Part shown: in pieces, positions 47,420 through 55,814 of the stretch
Layout: each line of letters opens with the position of its first letter
How positions within the stretch are numbered: the first letter of the stretch is position 1
NCBI RefSeq assembly: GCF_900111365.1
Contig: NZ_FOGZ01000011.1
Coordinates: forward strand, 24,278-88,277
Length of the DNA stretch: 64,000 bases
Source of the DNA: Propionibacterium cyclohexanicum
GTDB lineage: Bacteria > Actinomycetota > Actinomycetes > Propionibacteriales > Propionibacteriaceae
Reading direction: 5' to 3'
The notes under the pieces: generated by a model
Database searches by the model: none
What the model was told of the DNA's origin: nothing
Seen by the model: only the letters and a program-made list of their open reading frames with translations
Translations under genes and position numbers: made by a program

Positions 47420-48868
47420 ATGAAGAGTGTGGCCACTGTTGAGCAGATCCGTGCAGCGGAGCAGGCATGGTTCGCCGCGCATCCGGGCGAGGATCTCATG
47501 CGCGTCGCCGCGGGCCATGTCGCGGCGTCCGCGATGGAGATGCTCGGGGCCGTGCCGGGGCGGGTGCTCGTCGTCGCGGGCCGCGGGGACAACGGCGGCG
47601 ACGGGCTGTTCGCCGCCTGCGATCTGATCCGTGCCGGCTGCCATGTGGCGGTCTGGTGCACCTCGTCACACTGGCATCCGGCCGGCCACCAGGCGGCGCT
47701 CTCGGCCGGCTGCGCGATGGTGGAGCCGGTCGATGCCATCGAAGGGCTGCCCGAGGTGGATCTCGTCATCGATGCGGTGCTGGGCATCGGCGGGCGCCCC
47801 GGGCTTGATCCCGTGGTGGCGCAGTTCGCCCGGGCCTGCGCCGATCTCGAGGTGCCGGTGCTGTCGGTCGACCTGCCGTCCGGGTTGGCTGCCGATGGTG
47901 TGGGCTGGCAGGAGCGAGACTGTTTCCGCGCCACCCGGACGATCACCTTCGGGGCCCTCAAGTTGTGCCACGTGGCGCAGCCCGCCGCTGGGCACTGCGG
48001 ACAGGTGGAGGTCGCCGACATCGGCATTGCCCTCGGCGAACCCCGCATCCAGCTTGCCGAACCGGCCGACGTGGCGATGCGCTGGCCGGTTCCCGACGCG
48101 CGCAGCGACAAGTACTCCAGGGGGGTGCTGGGGCTGGACACCGGCTCGCAGCGCTTCCCCGGGGCGGGTGTGCTGAGCACTCTCGGGGCACTGGAGGCAG
48201 GCGCCGGGATGCTGCGTTTCTGCGGTGCGCCGGCCAGCGCCGCGATCATCGCCACGACGATGCCCTCGGTCACCTTCGGTGCGGGGCGCGTCCAGGCATG
48301 GGTGGCCGGCTGCGGCTGGGGTAATGGCGATCGCGCCAGGCTCGACGCGGTGCTGGCTCACGGCCGCCCCGCTGTCATCGACGCCGACGCTCTCAGCGTT
48401 CTGCCGCGCACCATGCCGGCCGGCTGTCTGCTCACCCCGCACGCCGGGGAGCTCGCCGCGCTGCTGGGCATCGATCGCTCCGCTGTCGCGGCCGACCCGC
48501 TGGGTGCGGCACGTGAGGCGGCCCGCCGGCACCAGGCGGTGGTGCTGCTCAAGGGAGCCAGCCAGTACATCGCCGAGCCGGACGGACGGATCAGCATTGC
48601 GGTGCCCGGCCCGGCATGGACTGCCCAGGCCGGATCGGGTGATTGCCTGGCCGGTGTCTGCGGCACCCTGCTGGCCGCAGGACTTGACGCCCGGTGGGCA
48701 GCCCTGCTCGGCGCTTCGGTGCAGGCCCTCGCTGCCCTGGACATGCCCGGACCTCATCCCCCCGATGTGCTGGCCCGTCATTTCCCGCAGCTCATCGCCC
48801 AGCTGGTCGCCACCGCGCCTGTCGATAGGCGCGCCGGGGTGCGCGATGTTGATCTTGGGACGGGCTGA
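47420..48868 (+). CDS. nnr: Bifunctional NAD(P)H-hydrate epimerase/dehydratase
   Basis: Repairs hydrated NADH/NADPH. 482 residues: an N-terminal YjeF/NnrE epimerase half (VLVVAGRGDNGGDGLFAACD, VDLPSGLAADG) and a C-terminal NnrD dehydratase half (VIDADALSVLP, LTPHAGELAALLG, AGSGDCLAGVCG). A longer in-frame reading upstream is antisense-type noise over acpS. Starts at ATG 47420. Confidence 0.95.
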   Translation: MKSVATVEQIRAAEQAWFAAHPGEDLMRVAAGHVAASAMEMLGAVPGRVLVVAGRGDNGGDGLFAACDLIRAGCHVAVWCTSSHWHPAGHQAALSAGCAMVEPVDAIEGLPEVDLVIDAVLGIGGRPGLDPVVAQFARACADLEVPVLSVDLPSGLAADGVGWQERDCFRATRTITFGALKLCHVAQPAAGHCGQVEVADIGIALGEPRIQLAEPADVAMRWPVPDARSDKYSRGVLGLDTGSQRFPGAGVLSTLGALEAGAGMLRFCGAPASAAIIATTMPSVTFGAGRVQAWVAGCGWGNGDRARLDAVLAHGRPAVIDADALSVLPRTMPAGCLLTPHAGELAALLGIDRSAVAADPLGAAREAARRHQAVVLLKGASQYIAEPDGRISIAVPGPAWTAQAGSGDCLAGVCGTLLAAGLDARWAALLGASVQALAALDMPGPHPPDVLARHFPQLIAQLVATAPVDRRAGVRDVDLGTG

Positions 48869-48915
48869 GTTCCCGGCACGGTGATCATGGGGAGCCGTCA
48901 GCCAGTGAGGGGTAT

Positions 48916-48963
48916 GCGTCGATCGGGGCTGGCGTCGATCGGGGCTGGCGTCGATCGGGGCTG
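48916..48963. repeat. Three 16-bp tandem repeats
   Basis: Three identical 16-base units begin at 48916, 48932 and 48948. They fill the short gap between the convergent nnr and mannosyltransferase-like genes, ending 7 bases before the latter's stop. Function unknown. Confidence 0.9.
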
Positions 48964-48970
48964 GCCTGGT

Positions 48971-50107
48971 TCAGGCGGCGACGACGGCGCTGCGGCGGGT
49001 CATCGAGAGGGCCTGGAGGTAGTAGCCGTGGAGCTGGCTGCACAGCTTCGGCCAGGTGCGCGGCTCCATGGTCAGGCGCGCCGACTGGCCGAGCCGGTGG
49101 CGCAGCACGGGATCGGCAACCAGACGGGCAACCGAGTCGTGCAGATCGGTCATGTCGCCCGGGGTGTAGAGGTGGCCGGTGCGTCCCTCCTGGACGATGT
49201 CGATCGGCCCGCCCCTCCTCGGTGCCACCACCGGCAGTGCGCACGCGGAGGCTTCCTGCAGGGTCTGTCCGAAGGTCTCCAGCTCGCCGGGATGAACGAA
49301 GACATCGACGCTGGCCAGGTGGCGCGGCAGCTCGTCCCCGGTCTTGGCGCCGGTGAAGATCGCGTGGGGGAGCTGTTCGCGCAGCTCGTCGCGCTGTGGC
49401 CCGTCCCCGATGACCACGAGCTGGGTCCCGGGGATGTCGTCGAGCACTGCCAGATCGCTGACCCTCTTCTCGGCGCCGAGCCGGCCCAGGTAGCCGATCA
49501 CGCACTGACCGTGCGGAGCCCAGGTGGCATGCAAGTGCTCGTCGCGCCGAGCCGGCTGGAAGCGCATCGCGTCGACGCCACGGCCCCACACCCCCACGCG
49601 CGGGAAGCCGTGGTCGAGCAGTTGGCCCATGGTGAAGCTGGACGGGGCCAGCGTGAGGGTGGCCATCTCGTGGACGCGGCGCATGTGGCGCCACACCGCG
49701 CTCTCCGCCAGGCCGTAGCCATAGCGCACCGCATAGCTCGGCACGTCTGTCTGGTACAGCGCGACGCTGGGCAGGCCGAGCCTGCCGGCCGCAATGAGTG
49801 CCGTGCGCCCGAGGAGCACGGGGGCGGCAGCGTGCACCACATCGGGAGCGAACTCGGCGAGTTTGCGCTCAAGGGTGGCAACGGTGACGGTGGCCACCCG
49901 GAAGTCGGTGTACCACGGCAGAGGCAGCGATCCGACGGTGTGCACAGGGAAGCCCAAATAGTGCGAGGGGACGCCCTTCGGGTCATCGGGTGCCAGCACC
50001 ATCGCCTCGTGTCCACCGGCCTTCAGTGACTCCAGGACCCGCAGGACGGAATTCGCCACGCCGTTGATCTGGGGGAGGAAGGATTCGGTCACGATCGCCA
50101 CACGCAC
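48971..50107 (-). CDS. GT4 glycosyltransferase, MgtA-like mannosyltransferase
   Basis: Probable GDP-mannose-dependent alpha-mannosyltransferase for membrane glycolipids or lipomannan. 378 residues from GTG 50107. MRVAIVTESFLPQINGVANS, YQTDVPSYAVRYGYG, IGYLGRLGAEKRVSDL, then VHPGELETFGQTLQEASAC match the mycobacterial MgtA (Rv0557) group. TAGAAT (50119-50114) ends 6 bases before the GTG and no ribosome binding site is visible, so it is probably leaderless. Confidence 0.88.
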   Translation of the reverse strand: MRVAIVTESFLPQINGVANSVLRVLESLKAGGHEAMVLAPDDPKGVPSHYLGFPVHTVGSLPLPWYTDFRVATVTVATLERKLAEFAPDVVHAAAPVLLGRTALIAAGRLGLPSVALYQTDVPSYAVRYGYGLAESAVWRHMRRVHEMATLTLAPSSFTMGQLLDHGFPRVGVWGRGVDAMRFQPARRDEHLHATWAPHGQCVIGYLGRLGAEKRVSDLAVLDDIPGTQLVVIGDGPQRDELREQLPHAIFTGAKTGDELPRHLASVDVFVHPGELETFGQTLQEASACALPVVAPRRGGPIDIVQEGRTGHLYTPGDMTDLHDSVARLVADPVLRHRLGQSARLTMEPRTWPKLCSQLHGYYLQALSMTRRSAVVAA

Positions 50108-50291
50108 AACTCGATTCTAGAGTTCGGGGTGGTCGCTGCGGGCCCATGCAGGCCCTGAGCGGGTGAACACCTGGCGAAGGCTCGGCAGCCAAATGGTCGC
50201 CCCGGTGAACAGTCGTCTACGATGGTCTTAATCAATCCCCGGCCCCGTGAGATCTGTTGCTGGGCTCTTCCGATTCCTCATGAGAGTGCCG

Positions 50292-52484
50292 ATGCCCAAG
50301 AAGTATGTCCATGACCATGCGCGCCGCGATGTCGATCGGCGTCCTCAGGGGCGCCCGGCGTCTCGGGGAGGCTGGCGCGATGCCGGTGCCGAACGCGACG
50401 AGGCAGGCAGCCGGGAGGGGCAGGGCCGCCACAATCGCAGCGAATGGTCCAGGGGCGGCTCGAAGCCAGCATGGCGAGCGGATGCCCCTCGCGGACGCGG
50501 GGGGCGCCGCCGCGACGAGTGGGGGCCGTCGACCGGCCGCCGAGATGAGCGCGGGGAGCGTCCGGCCTCCGAGGGCTGGCAGGATCGTTCGCGCGAGGAC
50601 CGTCGTTCGCGCGAGGACCGCAAGGACTGGCGCGACCGGGACCGCAAGGACTGGCGCGACCGCGACCGCAATGACTGGCGCGACCACTCCGGCCCCCAGC
50701 GCGGGCACGGAGGTGGTCCGGACCATGAGGGCCGCAGCCCATCGGGTGATCGCTTCGATGCTGGCGACCGCGGCGCGCGGGATCGAAGGACCGGGTCGCG
50801 TGGCAGAGCCGGTTCGCGCGAGGACCGTGCCCCCTATGACCGTCCCCGCTCCGGTCGTGCCGGTGCGGAACGCCGCTCGGGGGGAGGCGGTGTGGAACGA
50901 AGCGCCTGGGGTTCCCGCCCCATGAACTCCCGCGGCGGGCGTCCCGAGCGGGGCGGCTGGGATGATCGGCCCCGCAGGGACGGCAGCAATGGCTGGGGAC
51001 GTGGCGACGACGGCCGCTCGCGTCCTGAACGCCGCGAGGCAGGACAGGCCCGCGAATGGAACCATGGCCGCCGCGACGAGGCCCGCCGCGGCGAGGCCCA
51101 TCGCGGCGAGGCTCCCGCCGCGGTGGCACCCCGCGTCGCGAAGAAACCGCGCGCCGAGGCCGTGAAGCGTCAGCTCAGGCGCTCCGAGGGCTTCGCCGAA
51201 CTCGGAGTGCCACAGCTGATGGCAAGTCTGCTCGCCGGTCAGGGCATCGCCGTGCCCTTCCCGATCCAAGCAGCGACGATTCCCGACGCACTGGCGGGAC
51301 GCGATGTGCTGGGCCGTGGCCAGACCGGCTCGGGCAAGACGCTGGCTTTCGGATTGCCCACCATCACGCGGCTCGCGGCGCGCGAGCCGAGCAAGGACTC
51401 GCGCCCGGGCGCCGTCCTGCTCGCCCCCACCCGAGAGCTCGCGATGCAGATGCATGACGTGCTGCGCCCGCTGGCCCAGACCATGGGCCTGAGCATCGTG
51501 CTCGTCGCCGGAGGCATGAGCTACACCCCACAGCTGCGCGCCCTGCAGCGCGGAGTCGATATCGTCGTTGCGACGCCCGGACGGCTCATCGATCTCATCG
51601 AGCGGGGCGCGGCCGATCTGAGTGTCACCGAGATCATCGTGCTCGACGAGGCCGACGAGATGGCGGACATGGGCTTCATGCCGGAGGTCACCCGGATTCT
51701 CGACGAGATCCCCGGGTCGGCCCAGCACTTGCTGTTCTCCGCCACCTTGGACAATCAGGTCGATGAGCTGGTGAGGCGCTATCTGCGCAACCCGGTGGAG
51801 CACGGCGTCGACAGCGCTCAGGCCAGTGTCACGACGATGCGTCACGAGCTGCTCGCGGTGAGCGCTCGGGAGCGCGCAGGCATCATCGCCCAGACGGTCA
51901 ACCGTCCGGGGCGCACCATCGTATTCGTGCGCACCCAGGTGGACGCCGACGACACTGCCGACGCGCTGCGCCATGTCGGCATCATGGCCGGTGCCCTGCA
52001 CGGCGGGCTGCCGCAGGGGCTGCGCGCCCGCGTGCTGCACGCCTTCCGCGAGGGCCGCATTCCGGTGTTGGTGGCCACCGATGTGGCAGCGCGCGGCATC
52101 GACGTCGACGATGTCTCGCTGGTCCTGCAGGCGGATCCGCCCCACGATTCGAAGGACTACCTGCATCGTGCCGGGCGCACCGCCCGGGCCGGTGAGGAGG
52201 GCCTGGTGATCAGCCTCGTCACTGCGCGTCAGCGCGGGCGGATGGCCCGGATCACCCGCGAGGCCGGGGTCGACGCCCGTCCGCGCCCCGCCCACGAGGG
52301 CGAGGTGCTGGCCGAGCTGACCGGCGGTACACGTCCCGAGGGCGCGCCCATCACCGAGGAGCAGTATCGCGGCATCGTGGCCCCGCCCCGTCCGCCTCGC
52401 CGGCAGGGCTCGGGCCCGCGCCGCTTCCCCCGCCACGGCCACGGGGACCACAACCGTGCCCGTCGCCCTCGCGAGCAGTCCTGA
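50292..52484 (+). CDS. DEAD-box RNA helicase with long disordered N terminus
   Basis: ATP-dependent RNA helicase. 730 residues from ATG 50292 (50280 or 50247 are also possible starts). The first 285 or so residues are Arg/Gly/Asp/Glu-rich and repetitive (EDRKDWRDRDRKDWRDRDRN), with no fold expected. The helicase core follows: FPIQAATIPDAL (Q motif), GRGQTGSGKT, VLDEADEMADMG, FSATL and HRAGRTARAG. The C-terminal tail is basic. RGG-like extensions are usually C-terminal in bacterial helicases; here the long one is N-terminal. Confidence 0.93.
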   Translation: MPKKYVHDHARRDVDRRPQGRPASRGGWRDAGAERDEAGSREGQGRHNRSEWSRGGSKPAWRADAPRGRGGRRRDEWGPSTGRRDERGERPASEGWQDRSREDRRSREDRKDWRDRDRKDWRDRDRNDWRDHSGPQRGHGGGPDHEGRSPSGDRFDAGDRGARDRRTGSRGRAGSREDRAPYDRPRSGRAGAERRSGGGGVERSAWGSRPMNSRGGRPERGGWDDRPRRDGSNGWGRGDDGRSRPERREAGQAREWNHGRRDEARRGEAHRGEAPAAVAPRVAKKPRAEAVKRQLRRSEGFAELGVPQLMASLLAGQGIAVPFPIQAATIPDALAGRDVLGRGQTGSGKTLAFGLPTITRLAAREPSKDSRPGAVLLAPTRELAMQMHDVLRPLAQTMGLSIVLVAGGMSYTPQLRALQRGVDIVVATPGRLIDLIERGAADLSVTEIIVLDEADEMADMGFMPEVTRILDEIPGSAQHLLFSATLDNQVDELVRRYLRNPVEHGVDSAQASVTTMRHELLAVSARERAGIIAQTVNRPGRTIVFVRTQVDADDTADALRHVGIMAGALHGGLPQGLRARVLHAFREGRIPVLVATDVAARGIDVDDVSLVLQADPPHDSKDYLHRAGRTARAGEEGLVISLVTARQRGRMARITREAGVDARPRPAHEGEVLAELTGGTRPEGAPITEEQYRGIVAPPRPPRRQGSGPRRFPRHGHGDHNRARRPREQS
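50620..50690 (+). repeat. 24-bp in-frame tandem repeat within the helicase gene
   Basis: About three units of 24 bases encode the octad DRKDWRDR or close variants; a preceding pair encodes REDRRSREDR. Positions are approximate. The repeat expands the disordered domain in frame. Confidence 0.75.
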
Positions 52485-52558
52485 GGCTGGCAGCCCGGCC
52501 GGCCCGATCGCGTCCGTGCTGCGGGGCACCTGCCCCCACAGCGGTAAACTGTGCCCTC

Positions 52559-53569
52559 GTGACCGAAGACGAGGTGCAGCTGAGGCTGGCGGACGAGGAC
52601 GACGCGCCAAGCCTGCTGGCTCTCATCCGGACCTCCTTCGCCGCCCGCCGGCCGGTCGATCCGCCGCCAGCCGCCCTCAAGGACGGTGTCGAGGACGTGG
52701 CACGCCGGATTCGCGAGTGCGGCGGGGTGGTCGCCAGCATCGGGGGAGCCCCGGTGGGCTGCCTGCTCATGAGCAGCCAGCCGGACGACACCCTCATGGT
52801 GCACAGAGTGAGCGTCCTGCCCGGCCACCAGCACGAGGGGGTGGCCTCCGCGCTCGTCCGTGGTGCCGGGGAGTGGGCCGCAGACCAGGGGAAACGCCGA
52901 ATCCAGCTCATGGCCAGGTCCGATCTGCCCGAGCTCGTCTCGTGGTGGCAGATGCACGGTTTCACCATCGACCACGCCGTCGAGGGCGGCTATATCCTGG
53001 CCCGAATGCTGCCGGTCAGTGTCACCGTGCCGAGCGCCGAGGACATGCGGGCGCTGGGCCGTGCCCTCGCCGCGCGGATGCGAGCCGGTGACCTCCTGGT
53101 CGCCAATGGTGAGCTCGGTGCGGGCAAGACCACGCTCGCCCAGGGCCTGGGCGCCGGCTTGAGGGTACAGGGACCGATCATTTCACCCACCTTCGTGCTC
53201 GCGCGCATCCATCGCTCCCTCGGTGAGGGGCTCGGGCTCGTCCATGTGGACGCCTATCGGATGGGCTCGGCCGCCGAGCTGGAGGACATCGATCTCGACT
53301 CGTCGATGGCGGATTCGGTGACCCTGGTGGAGTGGGGGGCCGGCCTGGCCGAAGGTCTCTCGCGAGACCACCTCGATATCGACATCGTGCGCAGCGAGGA
53401 CCCCGACGACGACACCAGGACCGTCTACCTCAGCGCCCACGGCCCGCGCTGGGAGACCGAGGACCTCTACTCGCTGCGGCGCGAGGTCCGCCCCGACCCC
53501 CACGAGGATCGGCTGGCCTCGGGGCAGCCCGAGCATGGTCGATCGAATCCGGGCCAGGAGGCCTCATGA
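52559..53569 (+). CDS. tsaE: GNAT acetyltransferase-TsaE fusion
   Basis: A 336-residue fusion. Residues 1-150 are a GNAT acetyltransferase (RVSVLPGHQHEGVASALVRG). Residues 150-300 are TsaE, the ATPase of the t6A tRNA-modification complex, with NGELGAGKTTLAQGL, SPTFVLARI and VHVDAYR. TsaE works with TsaB and TsaD, encoded just downstream. TAAACT (52545-52550) ends 8 bases before the GTG start, so it is probably leaderless. Overlaps tsaB by 4 bases. What the GNAT half acetylates is unknown. Confidence 0.93.
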   Translation: MTEDEVQLRLADEDDAPSLLALIRTSFAARRPVDPPPAALKDGVEDVARRIRECGGVVASIGGAPVGCLLMSSQPDDTLMVHRVSVLPGHQHEGVASALVRGAGEWAADQGKRRIQLMARSDLPELVSWWQMHGFTIDHAVEGGYILARMLPVSVTVPSAEDMRALGRALAARMRAGDLLVANGELGAGKTTLAQGLGAGLRVQGPIISPTFVLARIHRSLGEGLGLVHVDAYRMGSAAELEDIDLDSSMADSVTLVEWGAGLAEGLSRDHLDIDIVRSEDPDDDTRTVYLSAHGPRWETEDLYSLRREVRPDPHEDRLASGQPEHGRSNPGQEAS

Positions 53570-54252
53570 CACGCTGGACACTTGCCCTCGACACCTCGAC
53601 CCTGGTGTGCGCCGGCCTCGCCCGTGAGGGGCAGCAGGTCGCCTCTCGCGCGGTCGGCGACAATCACTCCCACGTGGAGCTGCTCATTCCCACCATCGAC
53701 GCGATGCTCACCCAGGCAGGAGCCACCTGGGGGGAGCTGAGCCGGATCGGCGTCGGTGTCGGCCCTGGCCCCTACACCGGGCTGCGAGTCGGTCTGTCCG
53801 CGGCAGCCACCTTGTCACTGATCAGCGGAGCCCCACTGCGCGGAGTTGCCAGCCTCGATCTCCTCGCTGCCCAGTGGTCGGCAACCAAGCAGGCACCTCA
53901 CGAATTCGTCGTCGCCTCCGATGCGCGGCGCAAAGAGCTCTACTGGGCGCGTTACCGCGAAGGCGTCCGGGTGGGAACTCCCCAGGTCGGTGCGCCGGAG
54001 AGGATCCCCGAGATGGCAATCGCCGGGCCGGGAGTCGATGTCTATCCCGAGCTCCTCGCGGACCGGCGCCCCGAATCCGCGCCCCGCGCCATCGACGCTG
54101 GCTTTTTGGCCGCCCACCTCGACGAGCTGCCCGATGCCGGTGTCGAGCCGTTGTACCTGCGCAAGCCGGATGCCGAATTGCCCGGTGCTCGCAAGTCCGC
54201 CCTCACGGGGCGGCATCGTCGAATGGGCACCTCGCGCCGGGCCGGCCGGTGA
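53566..54252 (+). CDS. tsaB: tRNA t6A synthesis protein TsaB
   Basis: Scaffold partner of TsaD in N6-threonylcarbamoyladenosine (t6A) synthesis. 228 residues from ATG 53566. LALDTSTLVCAGLA, HSHVELLIPTIDAML and GVGPGPYTGLRVGL mark the ASKHA fold. Overlaps its neighbours on both sides, so the cluster is one operon. Confidence 0.95.
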   Translation: MTRWTLALDTSTLVCAGLAREGQQVASRAVGDNHSHVELLIPTIDAMLTQAGATWGELSRIGVGVGPGPYTGLRVGLSAAATLSLISGAPLRGVASLDLLAAQWSATKQAPHEFVVASDARRKELYWARYREGVRVGTPQVGAPERIPEMAIAGPGVDVYPELLADRRPESAPRAIDAGFLAAHLDELPDAGVEPLYLRKPDAELPGARKSALTGRHRRMGTSRRAGR

Positions 54253-54728
54253 AGACCGCACAGCTCGTATCCGTGCTCAGTGCGGCGGATCTCAGCTCGC
54301 TGCTGGCCTTGGAGGCTGCCGGCTTCGGGCAGCGGGAACGCTGGAGCGCTCGATCCTGGCAGGCCGAGCTGCTCGCCGCGAGCAGGCACGGTTTCGCGGT
54401 GCGCCGTGGCCGCGACGTCGTGGCCGCCTGCCTGGTGAGTGTCATGCTCGGCGAGGCCGAGCTGCTGCGCATCGTCGTTGCCCCCCAGCAGCGGGGCCAG
54501 GGGTTGGGCCGGCGGCTGCTCGGCGAGGCCATCGTCTGTGCCCGCGAATGCGGTGCCGAGCGGATGCTGCTCGAAGTCAGTGAGCACAATGACGTGGCGC
54601 GGGCGCTCTACGCGTCTGCCGGCTTCGTCCCGATCCATCGCCGCGAGAACTACTACGGTCCAGACAAGGACGCCCTGGTCATGGCCAAGACCATGACCTC
54701 GGCTGCCACGAGGGGGAAGAATGACTGA
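54249..54728 (+). CDS. rimI: Ribosomal-protein S18 alanine N-acetyltransferase RimI
   Basis: GNAT enzyme that acetylates the N terminus of S18. 159 residues from GTG 54249. The acetyl-CoA loop is [40 protein letters not shown] follows. It overlaps tsaB by 4 and tsaD by 8 bases. The tsaB-rimI-tsaD order is widely conserved. Confidence 0.93.
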   Translation: MKTAQLVSVLSAADLSSLLALEAAGFGQRERWSARSWQAELLAASRHGFAVRRGRDVVAACLVSVMLGEAELLRIVVAPQQRGQGLGRRLLGEAIVCARECGAERMLLEVSEHNDVARALYASAGFVPIHRRENYYGPDKDALVMAKTMTSAATRGKND

Positions 54729-55791
54729 GCCGCTGGTGCTCGGCATCGAGTCGAGCTGTGACGAAACGAGCGTAGGCATCGTCCGCGGCGAGCAACTGCT
54801 CGCCAATCAGATCGCCAGCTCGGTGGAATTGCACGCCAGATTCGGCGGAGTGGTTCCCGAAGTGGCTTCACGTGCTCATCTGGAGGCCATCGGGCCCACC
54901 CTGCGCCGTGCCCTCGCCGACTCCGGGGTGGATCTCGGTGAGCTCGACGCGATCGCGGTGACCGCCGGACCCGGCCTCATGGGCTCCCTCGTCGTGGGCC
55001 TGTCGGCCGCGAAGGCCCTGGCGGCCTATCTCAACAAGCCGCTGTACGGGCTCAACCACCTCATCGGGCACGTGGCCGTCGATCTGCTCGACCATCCCGA
55101 CGGCGAGCCCGCCCGTCCCATTGCCCAGCCCTGCCTGGCCCTGCTGGTGAGTGGAGGGCACACCCAGATCCTGCGAGTGGACGACATCACCTCCAAGGTC
55201 ACCGAGATCGGCACGACCATCGACGACGCAGCCGGCGAGGCCTACGACAAGGTGGCGCGGCTGCTCGGCATGCCCTATCCCGGCGGCCCCGTGATCGACA
55301 AGGCTGCTGCCAGCGGGAATGCCCGAGCCATCCGCTTCCCCCGCGGGCTCACCGCCCAGCACGACCTCGAACGGCACCGTTTCGACTTCAGCTTCTCCGG
55401 TCTGAAGACCTCGGTGGCCCGTTGGGTCGAGAGCTGCCGGCTCGAGGGCCGCGAGGTGCCCCTCGAGGATGTCTGCGCAAGCTTCCAGGAGGCCGTCGCC
55501 GACGTGCTCACTGCGAAATCGGTGGCGGCCGCCCAGCACTTCGGAATCGGGCACATGATCATCGGCGGCGGGGTGGCGGCCAACTCCCGGCTGCGCAGCC
55601 TGCTGGAGGAGCGCACTGCGGCGGCAGGCATCGAGCTCAGGCGCCCCCGGCCGGGCCTGTGCACCGACAACGGCGCGATGATCGCCTGCCTGGGTGCCCA
55701 GGTTGTCAAGGCCGGTCTGGCACCCAGCGGCCTGGGGATCGGCGCAGATTCCGGGCTGCCAGTGCAGACCGTGCTCGTGCCGGCCGTTTGA
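54721..55791 (+). CDS. tsaD: tRNA N6-adenosine threonylcarbamoyltransferase TsaD
   Basis: Catalytic subunit that transfers the threonylcarbamoyl group to A37 of tRNA. 356 residues: [14 protein letters not shown], the metal-binding [20 protein letters not shown] and [13 protein letters not shown], with the third ligand Asp in CTDNGAMIA. Confidence 0.97.
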   Translation: MTEPLVLGIESSCDETSVGIVRGEQLLANQIASSVELHARFGGVVPEVASRAHLEAIGPTLRRALADSGVDLGELDAIAVTAGPGLMGSLVVGLSAAKALAAYLNKPLYGLNHLIGHVAVDLLDHPDGEPARPIAQPCLALLVSGGHTQILRVDDITSKVTEIGTTIDDAAGEAYDKVARLLGMPYPGGPVIDKAAASGNARAIRFPRGLTAQHDLERHRFDFSFSGLKTSVARWVESCRLEGREVPLEDVCASFQEAVADVLTAKSVAAAQHFGIGHMIIGGGVAANSRLRSLLEERTAAAGIELRRPRPGLCTDNGAMIACLGAQVVKAGLAPSGLGIGADSGLPVQTVLVPAV

Positions 55792-55814
55792 CCCGCGATG
55801 ACTAGGCTGAACCC

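Noticed and set aside
48916..48963. Possible CRISPR or origin iterons
   Set aside because: Only three contiguous 16-bp units, no spacers, no dnaA or DnaA boxes nearby.
50232..52610. 792-codon minus-strand frame opposite the DEAD-box helicase
   Set aside because: Low-complexity Ala/Gly/Pro product; shadow of the helicase's biased codons.
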